Under the pieces are notes generated by a model that was not told where the DNA came from, ran no database searches, and saw only the letters and a program-made list of their open reading frames with translations. Shown one piece after another: positions 9,620 to 17,362 of a stretch of 64,000 bases of DNA. The position numbers and the translations under genes are program-made. Origin of the DNA: Fibrella arboris (GTDB taxonomy: Bacteria > Bacteroidota > Bacteroidia > Cytophagales > Spirosomataceae); assembly GCF_041321095.1 (NCBI RefSeq), contig NZ_JBGGWE010000016.1:1-64000 (forward strand), read 5' to 3'. Within the stretch, counting starts at the first letter, position 1, and each line of letters begins with the position of its first letter.

Positions 9620-9720
9620 AGTTTACTGTTTACCGTTTTCTGTTTTCTGTTGCTCTGCTAATTATACCAATCTGATAAGTAGCAGGGCAACAGAAAACAG
9701 AAAACGGTAAACAGTAAACT
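9620..9720. repeat. Giant hairpin immediately upstream of proS
   Basis: Two 40-nt arms (9620-9659 and 9681-9720) match at 39 of 40 positions around a 21-nt A/T-rich loop. The right arm ends eight bases before the proS ATG. In RNA this would form a 40-bp stem abutting the start codon, with no Shine-Dalgarno sequence in between. The arms are A/T-rich and low in sequence complexity (CTGTTTTCTGTT-like), unlike the GC-rich palindromes elsewhere in the window. Confidence 0.85.
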
Positions 9721-9728
9721 GATACATA

Positions 9729-11201
9729 ATGGCAAAAGCATTACCAACGCGGGCCGAGGATTACTCGGAATGGTACAACGAACTGGTTAAACGGGCCGAT
9801 TTGGCCGAAAATTCAGCTGTCCGGGGCTGTATGGTCATCAAACCATACGGTTTTTCGATCTGGGAAAAGATGCAGCGGGCACTGGATGATATGTTTAAAG
9901 AGACTGGTCACCAGAATGCTTATTTCCCGCTTTTCATCCCCAAATCGTATCTCAGTAAAGAGGCTTCGCACGTAGAAGGCTTTGCCAAAGAGTGCGCCGT
10001 AGTGACTCATTACCGCCTGAAGAATGCCGAAGACGGGTCGGGTGTCATTGTTGATCCCGATGCGAAACTGGAAGAAGAATTGATTGTACGGCCAACATCG
10101 GAGACCGTTATCTGGAGCACCTACAAGAACTGGATCCAGAGCTACCGTGATTTGCCCTTGCTGATCAACCAGTGGGCCAACGTTGTTCGCTGGGAAATGC
10201 GGACGCGGTTGTTCCTGCGCACGGCCGAATTCCTGTGGCAGGAAGGCCATACCGCCCACGCCACCGCCGAGGAAGCGCAGGAAGAAACGCGTCAGATGCT
10301 GGAGGTATACGCTACGTTTGCTGAGGAATGGATGGCCATGCCGGTTATCCGGGGCAGAAAATCGGCGAATGAACGCTTTGCCGGCGCCGATGATACGCTC
10401 TGCATCGAAGCCATGATGCAGGATGGCCGAGCGTTACAGGCTGGTACGTCGCACTTCCTGGGGCAGAACTTTGCCAAAGCTTTTGATGTGCAGTTCCTCA
10501 ACAGGCAAAATACGCTGGAACACGTTTGGGGTACGTCCTGGGGCGTATCGACCCGGATGATGGGCGCCCTGGTGATGGCTCATTCCGATGATTCGGGCTT
10601 AGTGATTCCGCCAAAGCTGGCCCCTATCCAGGTCGTTATTGTGCCAATCTACCGGTCTGATGAACAGCTCGATGCGATCACAGACAAAGTGAAACCGTTG
10701 ATGGCCGACCTAAAAAAGGCGGGCATTTCGGTGAAGTACGACAACTCTGATGCGAATAAGCCCGGCTGGAAATTTGCCGAATACGAATTACGGGGGGTTC
10801 CCGTTCGGCTTGCCCTGGGTGCGCGTGACCTGGAAAATGGTACCGTTGAGATCGCCCGTCGCGACCTGAAGACCAAAGAGACGGTTTCCTTCGATGGGCT
10901 GACTGAGCATATCAAGACCCTGCTCGACGATATCCAACAGTCCATCTATCAGAAAGCGCTTGCTTTCCGGGAGTCGAACACGTTTCACGTCGACACCTTC
11001 GATCAGTTTAAAGAGCAGATCGAAAAGGGTGGCTTCATTATGGCTCACTGGGATGGCACTTCCGAAACCGAAGACGCCATTAAAGAAGCCACCAAAGCAA
11101 CGATCCGCTGCATTCCCCTGGATGCCCCGGAAGAAGCCGGCAGCTGTGTCTTTACCGGTAAGCCCTCGGCCCGGCGGGTAGTGTTTGCCAGGGCCTATTA
11201 A
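9729..11201 (+). CDS. proS: Prolyl-tRNA synthetase, archaeal/eukaryotic type
   Basis: 490 residues, the length of the short ProRS class without the bacterial editing insertion. Class II motifs are visible: motif 2 around VVRWEMRTRLFLRTAEFLWQ, the TSHFLGQNF segment and motif 3 in SWGVSTRMMGALVMAHSDD. The anticodon-binding domain follows at about residues 295-400, and the chain ends in the family-typical aromatic residue (VFARAY). It charges tRNA-Pro in the cytosol. The start ATG at 9729 directly follows an extraordinary inverted repeat that may control translation. Confidence 0.97.
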   Translation: MAKALPTRAEDYSEWYNELVKRADLAENSAVRGCMVIKPYGFSIWEKMQRALDDMFKETGHQNAYFPLFIPKSYLSKEASHVEGFAKECAVVTHYRLKNAEDGSGVIVDPDAKLEEELIVRPTSETVIWSTYKNWIQSYRDLPLLINQWANVVRWEMRTRLFLRTAEFLWQEGHTAHATAEEAQEETRQMLEVYATFAEEWMAMPVIRGRKSANERFAGADDTLCIEAMMQDGRALQAGTSHFLGQNFAKAFDVQFLNRQNTLEHVWGTSWGVSTRMMGALVMAHSDDSGLVIPPKLAPIQVVIVPIYRSDEQLDAITDKVKPLMADLKKAGISVKYDNSDANKPGWKFAEYELRGVPVRLALGARDLENGTVEIARRDLKTKETVSFDGLTEHIKTLLDDIQQSIYQKALAFRESNTFHVDTFDQFKEQIEKGGFIMAHWDGTSETEDAIKEATKATIRCIPLDAPEEAGSCVFTGKPSARRVVFARAY

Positions 11202-11219
11202 GTGGCTGACGATCTGCAG

Positions 11220-11263
11220 AAAAGGCTTCGCTGGTGTCAAAATTGACACCAGCGAAGCCTTTT
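11220..11263. terminator. Perfect palindrome after proS
   Basis: Two perfect 21-nt arms (11220-11240 and 11243-11263) flank a 2-nt centre and end in TTTT. Position and structure fit the proS terminator. Confidence 0.8.
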
Positions 11264-11300
11264 CTCCTTGTAGATTAGGCGATGTGCATTACTTTTCAGT

Positions 11301-13169
11301 ATGCGTTATTCCCTATCACTCCTGTTCGTCTGTCTTACCTCTGCGCTCTATGCCCAGCAGTTCAGGTACGTTCCCCAACGGCCTGTTCCTGGCGATGTGG
11401 TGTCGTTTACCTACACGCCCGGTAACTCGCTGACCAATGAATCGGTCATTGACGGCAGGTACGTTCGGTATGCAGGCCCTTCGACCATGCGTCTGAGCCA
11501 GCCCGCTACGGCTACAGCGGTGCATCAGGGACGGCTGGTAACTGGTGAATTGACCCTGCCCAGGACGAATGTGGCCGGTGTTCTGCTGGCCTTTCAGAGT
11601 AAAGCCAACCCTTCCCTTATTGACCACAACAACGGCCATTTCTACCCGATCCTCCTGCACGACTCAACAGGAGCGCTACAAACGCATGCCTATGGTGGGC
11701 AGGCATCGGTGCTGGTGCGAACGGCGTTTCCATACATGTTGAAGATCACGCCCGACTGGAATTGGGTGGTTCAGCAGTATGAGCAGGAAATCAGGCAATT
11801 CCCGGCCAGCCGCCCGCAATACTGGGCCGATCTGATCACAGCGCAGCTAAAACAGCAAAAGCCGAATGCCCGCAAAACAGCATTGGGCAACATCGACGCT
11901 TATCTCAACAGCCGCAGGCCCAACCCAACACCAGCTGATTTAAACGAGGCGGCCCGGCTTTATGACCAACTGGGTGAGCCGACACTGGCCCTTTCCGCCC
12001 GCGACCGCATCAAAACAGTTGATCCCAGCGGTGATGCCGCCCAGAAAGCTCAGGCTGCGCTGGTCCGTGCTGAAACAAACCTCACTAAAAAATTAAGTGG
12101 ATTCGCGTCTTTCACACAGACGTTTCCCACATCGGCCTACCGTCCGGTGCTGGTTAGTTCGCTGGCAGAGGGCTATTTCAAAGCCGGGCAGTTCCAGGAG
12201 CTGGTCACGTTTCTTAGCCAACAGTCGCTGACAGCTACTGACCCGGCGCTGCTCCATAGTTTTGTCCAGCAAATGACCGACGAAGAGCGGGGCCTACCAC
12301 AAACGGATTGGCTCGCCACCCGGTCAATTGCGGCGTTGCAGCAACGTACCCAGCCCAAAAGCGCAGCTACCGGACGCGACGCACAACTGCGGGCTTATCG
12401 GGCAACACTGGCCTACGCTTATGCCCTGCAGAAGAAATTACCCACCGCCCTGACAACTTATAAACAGGCACTGGATGGCAGTGACCCGGAAACCAGCGAC
12501 CCGCGCACCAGCGAACGACTCTGGCTGTGTGCTGTTCAGGCGAACAGGGCCGATTCTGTTTTACCCTATATCGAACGGGTAGTGCAGGCAGGGAAAGGTA
12601 CTCCACACCTCCGCAGCAGTCTGCACACGTGGCAGGCAAAACGGCTGGGCGGCACGGCCCAGGCCGAAACATACCTGCGCAAACTGGAGGCAGGCTACCG
12701 CGCCGACCGACGGGCCGAGCTCGCCGACACATTCGTGAATGAACCTGCTCCGGCATTTACCCTCACAACACTCGACGGCGGTAAAGTATCGCTGGCATCG
12801 CTGCGGGGCAAGGTAGTGGTGCTCGACTTCTGGGCTACCTGGTGCGGGCCTTGTATTGCTTCTTTCCCCGCGATGCGCCAAGCCCGCGATTACTTCAAAA
12901 ACGACCCGACCGTTCAATTCCTGTTTGTCAATACCCGTGAAGGTGGGCCGATCAGTCGCGTGCATTCGTTTGTAGCCAAGCAGCCTTACACGGGAGTTAT
13001 TCCCATTGACCAGAACCAGAAGGTGGCCGATTCATTCGGCGTAGCGGGGATTCCCACCAAAGTGATCATTGATCCGAAAGGCCGGGTACGTTACCGAAGC
13101 ATCGGGTATTCGGGCAACGCGGAAGCCACCGCCGAAGAAATAACGTTGGTTGTCGAAGCGCTGAAATAG
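11301..13169 (+). CDS. Secreted TlpA/ResA-like thioredoxin-domain protein
   Basis: 622 residues. The signal peptide MRYSLSLLFVCLTSALYAQ is followed by a beta-rich domain, a long alpha-helical TPR-like middle (about 150-460) and a C-terminal thioredoxin fold (about 480-622). The active site WCGPC is at 514-518 in LDFWATWCGPC, and the cis-proline motif is GIPTKVII. Such proteins act in the periplasm or outer membrane as disulfide reductases in cytochrome or protein maturation. The large N-terminal part is typical of Bacteroidota TlpA-like proteins of unknown partner. It sits between proS and an SDR, and no cytochrome-maturation genes are adjacent. Confidence 0.9.
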   Translation: MRYSLSLLFVCLTSALYAQQFRYVPQRPVPGDVVSFTYTPGNSLTNESVIDGRYVRYAGPSTMRLSQPATATAVHQGRLVTGELTLPRTNVAGVLLAFQSKANPSLIDHNNGHFYPILLHDSTGALQTHAYGGQASVLVRTAFPYMLKITPDWNWVVQQYEQEIRQFPASRPQYWADLITAQLKQQKPNARKTALGNIDAYLNSRRPNPTPADLNEAARLYDQLGEPTLALSARDRIKTVDPSGDAAQKAQAALVRAETNLTKKLSGFASFTQTFPTSAYRPVLVSSLAEGYFKAGQFQELVTFLSQQSLTATDPALLHSFVQQMTDEERGLPQTDWLATRSIAALQQRTQPKSAATGRDAQLRAYRATLAYAYALQKKLPTALTTYKQALDGSDPETSDPRTSERLWLCAVQANRADSVLPYIERVVQAGKGTPHLRSSLHTWQAKRLGGTAQAETYLRKLEAGYRADRRAELADTFVNEPAPAFTLTTLDGGKVSLASLRGKVVVLDFWATWCGPCIASFPAMRQARDYFKNDPTVQFLFVNTREGGPISRVHSFVAKQPYTGVIPIDQNQKVADSFGVAGIPTKVIIDPKGRVRYRSIGYSGNAEATAEEITLVVEALK

Positions 13170-13281
13170 GAAAGGGGTTCCTGGTTTGCGGTCTTCGATC
13201 ACCCGAGATCCTGTCAGAAAAACACGCGCCAGAGCTACTGCTAGCAGAAGACAGTAAACTGAAACTCCTTTACTTTGCCCC

Positions 13282-14094
13282 ATGAATCAATCTGTTGTTG
13301 TGATTACCGGTGCCTCGTCGGGCATTGGAGAGGCACTGGCTTTCGCATTTGGCCAAACGGGGGCCGCTATTGCCTTTTGTGGCCGCAAAGCCGACGCCCT
13401 GCAAACGACCGCCAACGCCCTGACGGCCGCAGGCATTACCAATCTGCCCGTTGTGGCGGATGTCAGCGTTGACGCTGATATGAAACGGTTCATAGACGAA
13501 ACCATGACCCGTTTTGGCCAAATCGATATTCTGATCAATAATGCCGGCATCAGCATGCGTTCAATGTTCATCGATGCCGACCCTGAGGTGCTGCGGAAGG
13601 TAATGGATATCAATTTCATGGGTACGGTCTACGCTACGCGCTACGCCCTGCCGCATATTCTGAAAACCAAGGGATCAATTGTGGGCATCTCGTCGATCGC
13701 GGGTTATAAAGGCTTGCCGGTCCGTTCGGGCTATTCAGCGTCTAAGTTTGCGATGAATGGTTTTCTGGAGGCCATCCGCATTGAACTACGCTACTCTGGT
13801 GTACATGTCTTGACAGCCTGCCCCGGCTTCACCGCCTCGAATATTCGCTTTTCTGCGCTCAACAGCGAGGGCAACTCCACCGGTGATACGATGCGGGAAG
13901 AAGGGTCAATGATGAGTTCGGAAGAATGCGCCCAGCACATTCTGAAAGCGGTGCAACAGCGCAAACGCGAATTGATTCTGACCGGTCAGGGAAAGCTCAC
14001 CGTTTTTCTGAATAAGCTGTTTCCAGGTTTGGTCGATAAGCTGACGTACAATACGCTGGCCAAAGAAAAAGATTCGCCGTTGGCCCGGCCCTGA
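13282..14094 (+). CDS. Short-chain dehydrogenase/reductase
   Basis: 270 residues of classical SDR type. The cofactor motif TGASSGIG is at 9-16, the structural NAG at 87-89, and the catalytic Ser138, Tyr151 and Lys155 sit in ISSIAGYKG and GYSASK. It is cytosolic and NAD(P)-dependent; the substrate is not readable from sequence. An imperfect -7-like TACTTTG lies only a few bases before the ATG, so the message may have a very short leader. It converges with the acetyltransferase gene, with only 6 bp between the two stops. Confidence 0.92.
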   Translation: MNQSVVVITGASSGIGEALAFAFGQTGAAIAFCGRKADALQTTANALTAAGITNLPVVADVSVDADMKRFIDETMTRFGQIDILINNAGISMRSMFIDADPEVLRKVMDINFMGTVYATRYALPHILKTKGSIVGISSIAGYKGLPVRSGYSASKFAMNGFLEAIRIELRYSGVHVLTACPGFTASNIRFSALNSEGNSTGDTMREEGSMMSSEECAQHILKAVQQRKRELILTGQGKLTVFLNKLFPGLVDKLTYNTLAKEKDSPLARP

Positions 14095-14100
14095 ATCAGG

Positions 14101-14544
14101 CTAAACGCTTTTAATGAAACTGACCACCCGCTCGGCTTCGTCAAACCCCACTTGCCGGTGAAAAGCCTGACTGGCCTCATTATCCAACAATACATCAGAG
14201 GCCAACTCGCTGCATCCCTGCTGTCTGGCCCATTCTTCAGCATGTTCGATCAGTAGTTTCCCATAACCCCGTTGTCGGTGATCGGCTAAAACGAAGATGC
14301 CTTCAACGTAGGCGACGGGCCTTTTTGTGGCGCCAGGTACGTAGTCGAAGCGAAGCGATAGGTTAATAAAACCAATGGCCTGTCTGTTGTCATGGCGTAA
14401 GAGAAAGGCCGACTCGGTAGCTGAGCGCTGTTGAATGCCATTCAGGGCATCCGTCATCTCATCTGGTTCATAATCGGGCCATAGCAGGCACGCTAAGTCG
14501 AACCATTCCTTAAAATCCGAGGCAGACACTTCTCTGATACTCAT
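14101..14544 (-). CDS. GNAT acetyltransferase resembling aminoglycoside 6'-N-acetyltransferases
   Basis: 147 residues, one GNAT domain. The acetyl-CoA loop is HRQRGYGKLL. Several stretches resemble the AAC(6')-I group beyond the generic fold: a YVEGIFV strand, EEWARQQGC, LASDVLLDN and the C-terminal HRQVGFDEAERVVSF. Enzymes of that group N-acetylate the 6'-amine of kanamycin-type drugs. Chromosomal relatives often have other or unknown substrates, so resistance is a hypothesis. The gene is single and not next to any mobile element, and its base composition looks like that of its neighbours. Confidence 0.8.
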   Translation of the reverse strand: MSIREVSASDFKEWFDLACLLWPDYEPDEMTDALNGIQQRSATESAFLLRHDNRQAIGFINLSLRFDYVPGATKRPVAYVEGIFVLADHRQRGYGKLLIEHAEEWARQQGCSELASDVLLDNEASQAFHRQVGFDEAERVVSFIKSV

Positions 14545-14661
14545 TGGCTTCTCCTAAATCGCCCCCACCTGGTGGGAAACTCGCTGACGTTGGCTGTTAC
14601 AGGGCAAAGGTAGTTCAATGGCCAGTATCACACAGGCGGATTACCTGACACTACCGCATAA

Positions 14662-14712
14662 AAAATCGGATCAACTCCTGAACGCCACAAAGACGGGAAT
14701 TGATCCGATTTT
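14662..14712 (-). terminator. Hairpin terminator of the sigma/sensor cluster
   Basis: A 13-bp perfect stem AAAATCGGATCAA/TTGATCCGATTTT lies 57 bp past the stop of the leftward gene at 14769. This is consistent with it ending the transcript that starts at the ECF sigma gene. Confidence 0.65.
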
Positions 14713-14768
14713 CAGGCACCTCACCACTACTTTCAGCACGTCAGCATGTAGAGGCACAGGGTCGTTGG

Positions 14769-15191
14769 CTACCTGTTGTTGCGCTGCCCCCGCCCTTGCC
14801 GCAGCCGGTCCCGTTGCTCATCGCGCATCGTTACGTACTGTTTGTATTGATCGGCACTCAACACGGCCTTCAATTCAGCATCTTTGCTTTCCATCATATC
14901 GCGGGCTTCCTTCAGGGCCCCTCGCTCGCGGTCGCCCGTCATCATTGCCTGTACTTTCTGTGCGTATTTCAGGTTAATGGCCGAAACCGATTTCTCCTGA
15001 TCGGCCGTTAGCGTTAGCCGTTTTTTCAGCTGGGCCGTTTGCCGTTCAGCACGCTGTTCGGGCGTGCTCGCCGCCATTCGTTCGCGGCGGTTTTCAGCGC
15101 GGGTAGGCTCATCGGCAGGTACATTCTGCGCGCAGGCCTGAACAGAAACAAAAGCGCCGATCAGCATAGCCAGCAACCTGTTGGTTTTCAT
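14769..15191 (-). CDS. Small periplasmic Spy/LTXXQ-like or DUF4890-like protein
   Basis: 140 residues. The signal sequence MKTNRLLAMLIGAFVSVQAC could be cleaved as an ordinary or a lipoprotein signal. The mature part is almost entirely charged helix, with pattern LKKRLTLTADQEKSVSAI and later LKAVLSADQYKQY. These two L-T/S-x-D-Q turns are characteristic of the CpxP/Spy-like helical fold and of small Bacteroidota relatives. The tail is Arg/Gln-rich. It is the last gene of the leftward cluster headed by the ECF sigma factor, 90 bp after the sensor-like gene. A periplasmic chaperone or stress-binding role is inferred. Confidence 0.7.
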   Translation of the reverse strand: MKTNRLLAMLIGAFVSVQACAQNVPADEPTRAENRRERMAASTPEQRAERQTAQLKKRLTLTADQEKSVSAINLKYAQKVQAMMTGDRERGALKEARDMMESKDAELKAVLSADQYKQYVTMRDEQRDRLRQGRGQRNNR

Positions 15192-15281
15192 AGTTGTATG
15201 TGAGAAGATGGTTTATTGGCAGGCTCCGGTAAGCAGCCTGGTCCTGTTGTAAATGCAAAGTCAAGACAAAACTTGCGCGAC

Positions 15282-15779
15282 CTATTCATTTATTTCACCC
15301 AGGCGGGTCGGCAGGCGCCCCCGAAGCCCCGGATTATTGAGTCCCTGGCCTACCCGCCGAATGAGCTGATCGAACTGCTTCTGTTGTGGTGGCGTGCAGA
15401 ACGAACGTACCTGTTGCCAGTGTCTGAAGCGTAACCGGACAATTTGCCCATTTTGGCGGGCCATCTGCGCCCATATCCGATCCAGCTCTTCCTCAGTAAC
15501 CGCCGGCCGTTTAAGCTGATCAAGGAGGATAGCCCGAACCGTTCGTAGGCTGTCTTCATGGGGTTTGCTTTGCAGCCGGAGTTGTTTCCGGCTCTGTCGG
15601 TAAAGCTTCACCTGACCGGGCGACAGGTCCAGTCTACGAATCAGAACGCTTTCTGGTAGTTGGCGCGTGGCCCGTAATGAATTGGTCCGACGCATAACCC
15701 AGCCAACCGTCAACAGATTCAGGCAGAGCAGGAAACCGATGGCAGCCCATAGCCAATAATAGTTTCGTTTTGTTTCCAT
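15282..15779 (-). CDS. Membrane-anchored CpxP/CnrX-like periplasmic sensor candidate
   Basis: 165 residues from the ATG at 15779; the frame is open further upstream but that part overlaps the preceding gene. One N-terminal membrane segment (YYWLWAAIGFLLCLNLLTVGWV) is followed by a helical periplasmic domain. That domain contains LDLSPGQVKLYRQSRKQLR and a later CTPPQQKQFDQLI, the helix-turn patterns of the Spy/CpxP/CnrX-like heavy-metal sensor family. The start lies 4 bp after the stop of the anti-sigma-like gene, so the two are surely co-transcribed. By analogy with CnrYXH it may sense a periplasmic ligand for the ECF sigma factor. No ligand is proven. Confidence 0.72.
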   Translation of the reverse strand: METKRNYYWLWAAIGFLLCLNLLTVGWVMRRTNSLRATRQLPESVLIRRLDLSPGQVKLYRQSRKQLRLQSKPHEDSLRTVRAILLDQLKRPAVTEEELDRIWAQMARQNGQIVRLRFRHWQQVRSFCTPPQQKQFDQLIRRVGQGLNNPGLRGRLPTRLGEINE

Positions 15780-15783
15780 GTAC

Positions 15784-16107
15784 TTACCAGTCCAATGCGG
15801 TTGTATCGAATCGCCAATCGGCCGAAAGGCCAACGGCATCCTGCTCCTGCTCCTGTTCCTGCTGCTGAATCTGCTCACGAGCATACACGACTGCCGATAG
15901 GTTCAGCAGCAGCACTAGCCCAAGCGAAGCAGCTACCCAGGCAGGCCGAAGGAACCACCGGCTGGCCAACCGGGCCGTTCCCCGGCCAGCCAGTCGCGCT
16001 TCAACTCTTGTCAGAAAAAAGGGCGGTGGACTGGCACGCTCCATACCGTCGATCGAACGGAGTGTTTTGTCCACTTCATCGTCCAGGTTTGACAGGTTAT
16101 TTTTCAT
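15784..16107 (-). CDS. Small single-pass protein, likely anti-sigma factor
   Basis: 107 residues. A soluble N-terminus of about 50 residues (DDEVDKTLRSIDGMERA) precedes one transmembrane segment (AWVAASLGLVLLLNLSAVVYA) and a short Gln/Glu-rich periplasmic tail. There is no zinc-finger (ZAS) motif. It sits between an ECF sigma gene (53 bp upstream) and a periplasmic sensor-like gene (4 bp downstream). Size, topology and position fit a CnrY-type anti-sigma that holds the sigma factor at the membrane. Function is inferred from context. Confidence 0.7.
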   Translation of the reverse strand: MKNNLSNLDDEVDKTLRSIDGMERASPPPFFLTRVEARLAGRGTARLASRWFLRPAWVAASLGLVLLLNLSAVVYAREQIQQQEQEQEQDAVGLSADWRFDTTALDW

Positions 16108-16160
16108 TGTATGTACCGGTAGTATATATGGTCATTTTGGTGATTTGATCGGCCCTGCCT

Positions 16161-16748
16161 TTATGCTTTGTCATTGATGTAGTAAGCCCGCAGCCACTTC
16201 TGCAAGTTGCGTTTGGCCCGGTGCAACAGTGATTCGACCGACGAGCGTGACACTTGCATCACGTCTGTAATCTCCTGATAGCTAAGCCCTTCAATATGGT
16301 GAAGCATAAACGCCACCTTTTGCTGGTCGGATAGGCGGGCAATGGCCGCAAACAACACGTTAGCCCGTTCCTGCTGCTCAAGCTTCACGCCAGGGTGTAA
16401 AAAATCGACCGGGTGCAGCCTATCGTCAAGTCCGCCCGCTTCGTCAGACGAAAACAGCGACGTAAAAAACGCAAATCGCTTGCGGGCGTGCCGTTTCCGG
16501 TAGGCCTCCAGTGCTTTGGTCGTTGCTATTCGGTATATCCAGGCTGTCAGCTTCCCATCGCCGCCAAATGACTTAATCGACTCAAACACCTGGATAAAGA
16601 CCTCCTGGGCCACGTCTTCCGCTTCGTCGGGTTGCCGCACGATCGCCAGCACCGTATTATACACACGGTGCTGATACGTTTCGACCAACTGCCGAAAGGC
16701 CGCGGGGTCGCCCCTTTGTAATCCGGTTATTAGGTCAGGTACGGTCAA
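16161..16748 (-). CDS. ECF-family RNA polymerase sigma factor
   Basis: 195 residues with sigma-2 (about 10-80, including DEAEDVAQEVFIQVFESI and LTAWIYRIATTKALEAY) and sigma-4 (about 130-185, YQEITDVMQVSRSSVESLLHR). The only start that keeps the conserved N-terminus is a TTG at 16748; no in-frame ATG exists before the next upstream stop. It heads a four-gene leftward cluster with an anti-sigma-like protein, a CpxP/CnrX-like sensor and a Spy-like protein. It therefore probably directs an envelope or metal stress response and its own operon. Confidence 0.92.
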   Translation of the reverse strand: MTVPDLITGLQRGDPAAFRQLVETYQHRVYNTVLAIVRQPDEAEDVAQEVFIQVFESIKSFGGDGKLTAWIYRIATTKALEAYRKRHARKRFAFFTSLFSSDEAGGLDDRLHPVDFLHPGVKLEQQERANVLFAAIARLSDQQKVAFMLHHIEGLSYQEITDVMQVSRSSVESLLHRAKRNLQKWLRAYYINDKA

Positions 16749-16793
16749 ACGATTGGTAAGGGCTACACATGATTAAATGCAGATGGCCAACTA

Positions 16794-16867
16794 AAACTTG
16801 CGGGTATGGGTAAATTTTTTGGAAAGCTATGAGTCAGCACGAAAAAAGTATTTCCACCCGCAAGTTT
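16794..16867. promoter_or_regulatory. Separated 12-bp dyad upstream of the ECF sigma operon
   Basis: AAACTTGCGGGT at 16794-16805 and its perfect reverse complement at 16856-16867 face each other across 50 bp in the divergent promoter region. The left copy points toward the PRPVY-repeat gene and the right copy toward the sigma gene. They could be paired promoter elements for the ECF factor or an operator dyad. Confidence 0.45.
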
Positions 16868-17001
16868 CTCCGACAGATCGCATTGTAGGGGTAAACAGTG
16901 GTTAAACTTAGCTGTTTTAATGCAGTCTTAGTGAAACAGGGTGATACCGTTCACCAGTGGTATTTTTCGCTTTATCTATCAACGTTACCCTATTACACCT
17001 T

Positions 17002-17313
17002 ATGAGAACGGCAACAATTGCCTCGGTTATTTGTCTGGCATTCAGCCTGCTGACCACCCGGTTTGCAGATGCACAACGCGTAGTGGTTCGGTCGTATCCC
17101 AGGCCCCGTCCAGTGTATATTGCGCCACGGCCGGTGTATGAAGCCCCGCGTCCGGTCTATATAGCGCCCCGTCCCGTTTATGTTGCGCCAAGGCCAGTGT
17201 ATGTAGCGCCCCGCCCGGTCTATATGGCACCGCGCCGGGTCTACGTGGCTCCCCGTCCGGTACTGTATGCAGCACCGCGTCGGGTATATGTAGCCCCACG
17301 CCGCGCACACTGA
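17002..17313 (+). CDS. Small secreted PRPVYVA-repeat protein
   Basis: 103 residues from the ATG at 17002, which gives a signal peptide ending near RFADAQ. The mature part is essentially nine to ten tandem copies of a seven-residue unit, APRPVYV, with variants E, I and M at the last position and later PRRVYVA. This gives a highly basic, Pro/Tyr-rich chain. Expanded 21-bp DNA units encode it. No enzymatic domain is present. It may bind envelope polymers. It lies divergent from the ECF sigma operon and could be one of its targets. Confidence 0.7.
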   Translation: MRTATIASVICLAFSLLTTRFADAQRVVVRSYPRPRPVYIAPRPVYEAPRPVYIAPRPVYVAPRPVYVAPRPVYMAPRRVYVAPRPVLYAAPRRVYVAPRRAH

Positions 17314-17362
17314 TGGCGTTAGGCCCTCAGCATCACCGTCACCCAATTCCCTACCCATTCCT

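Noticed and set aside
17090..17310. 21-bp tandem repeats as a non-coding satellite or CRISPR
   Set aside because: They are in frame in a coding sequence with a signal peptide and encode PRPVYVA units.
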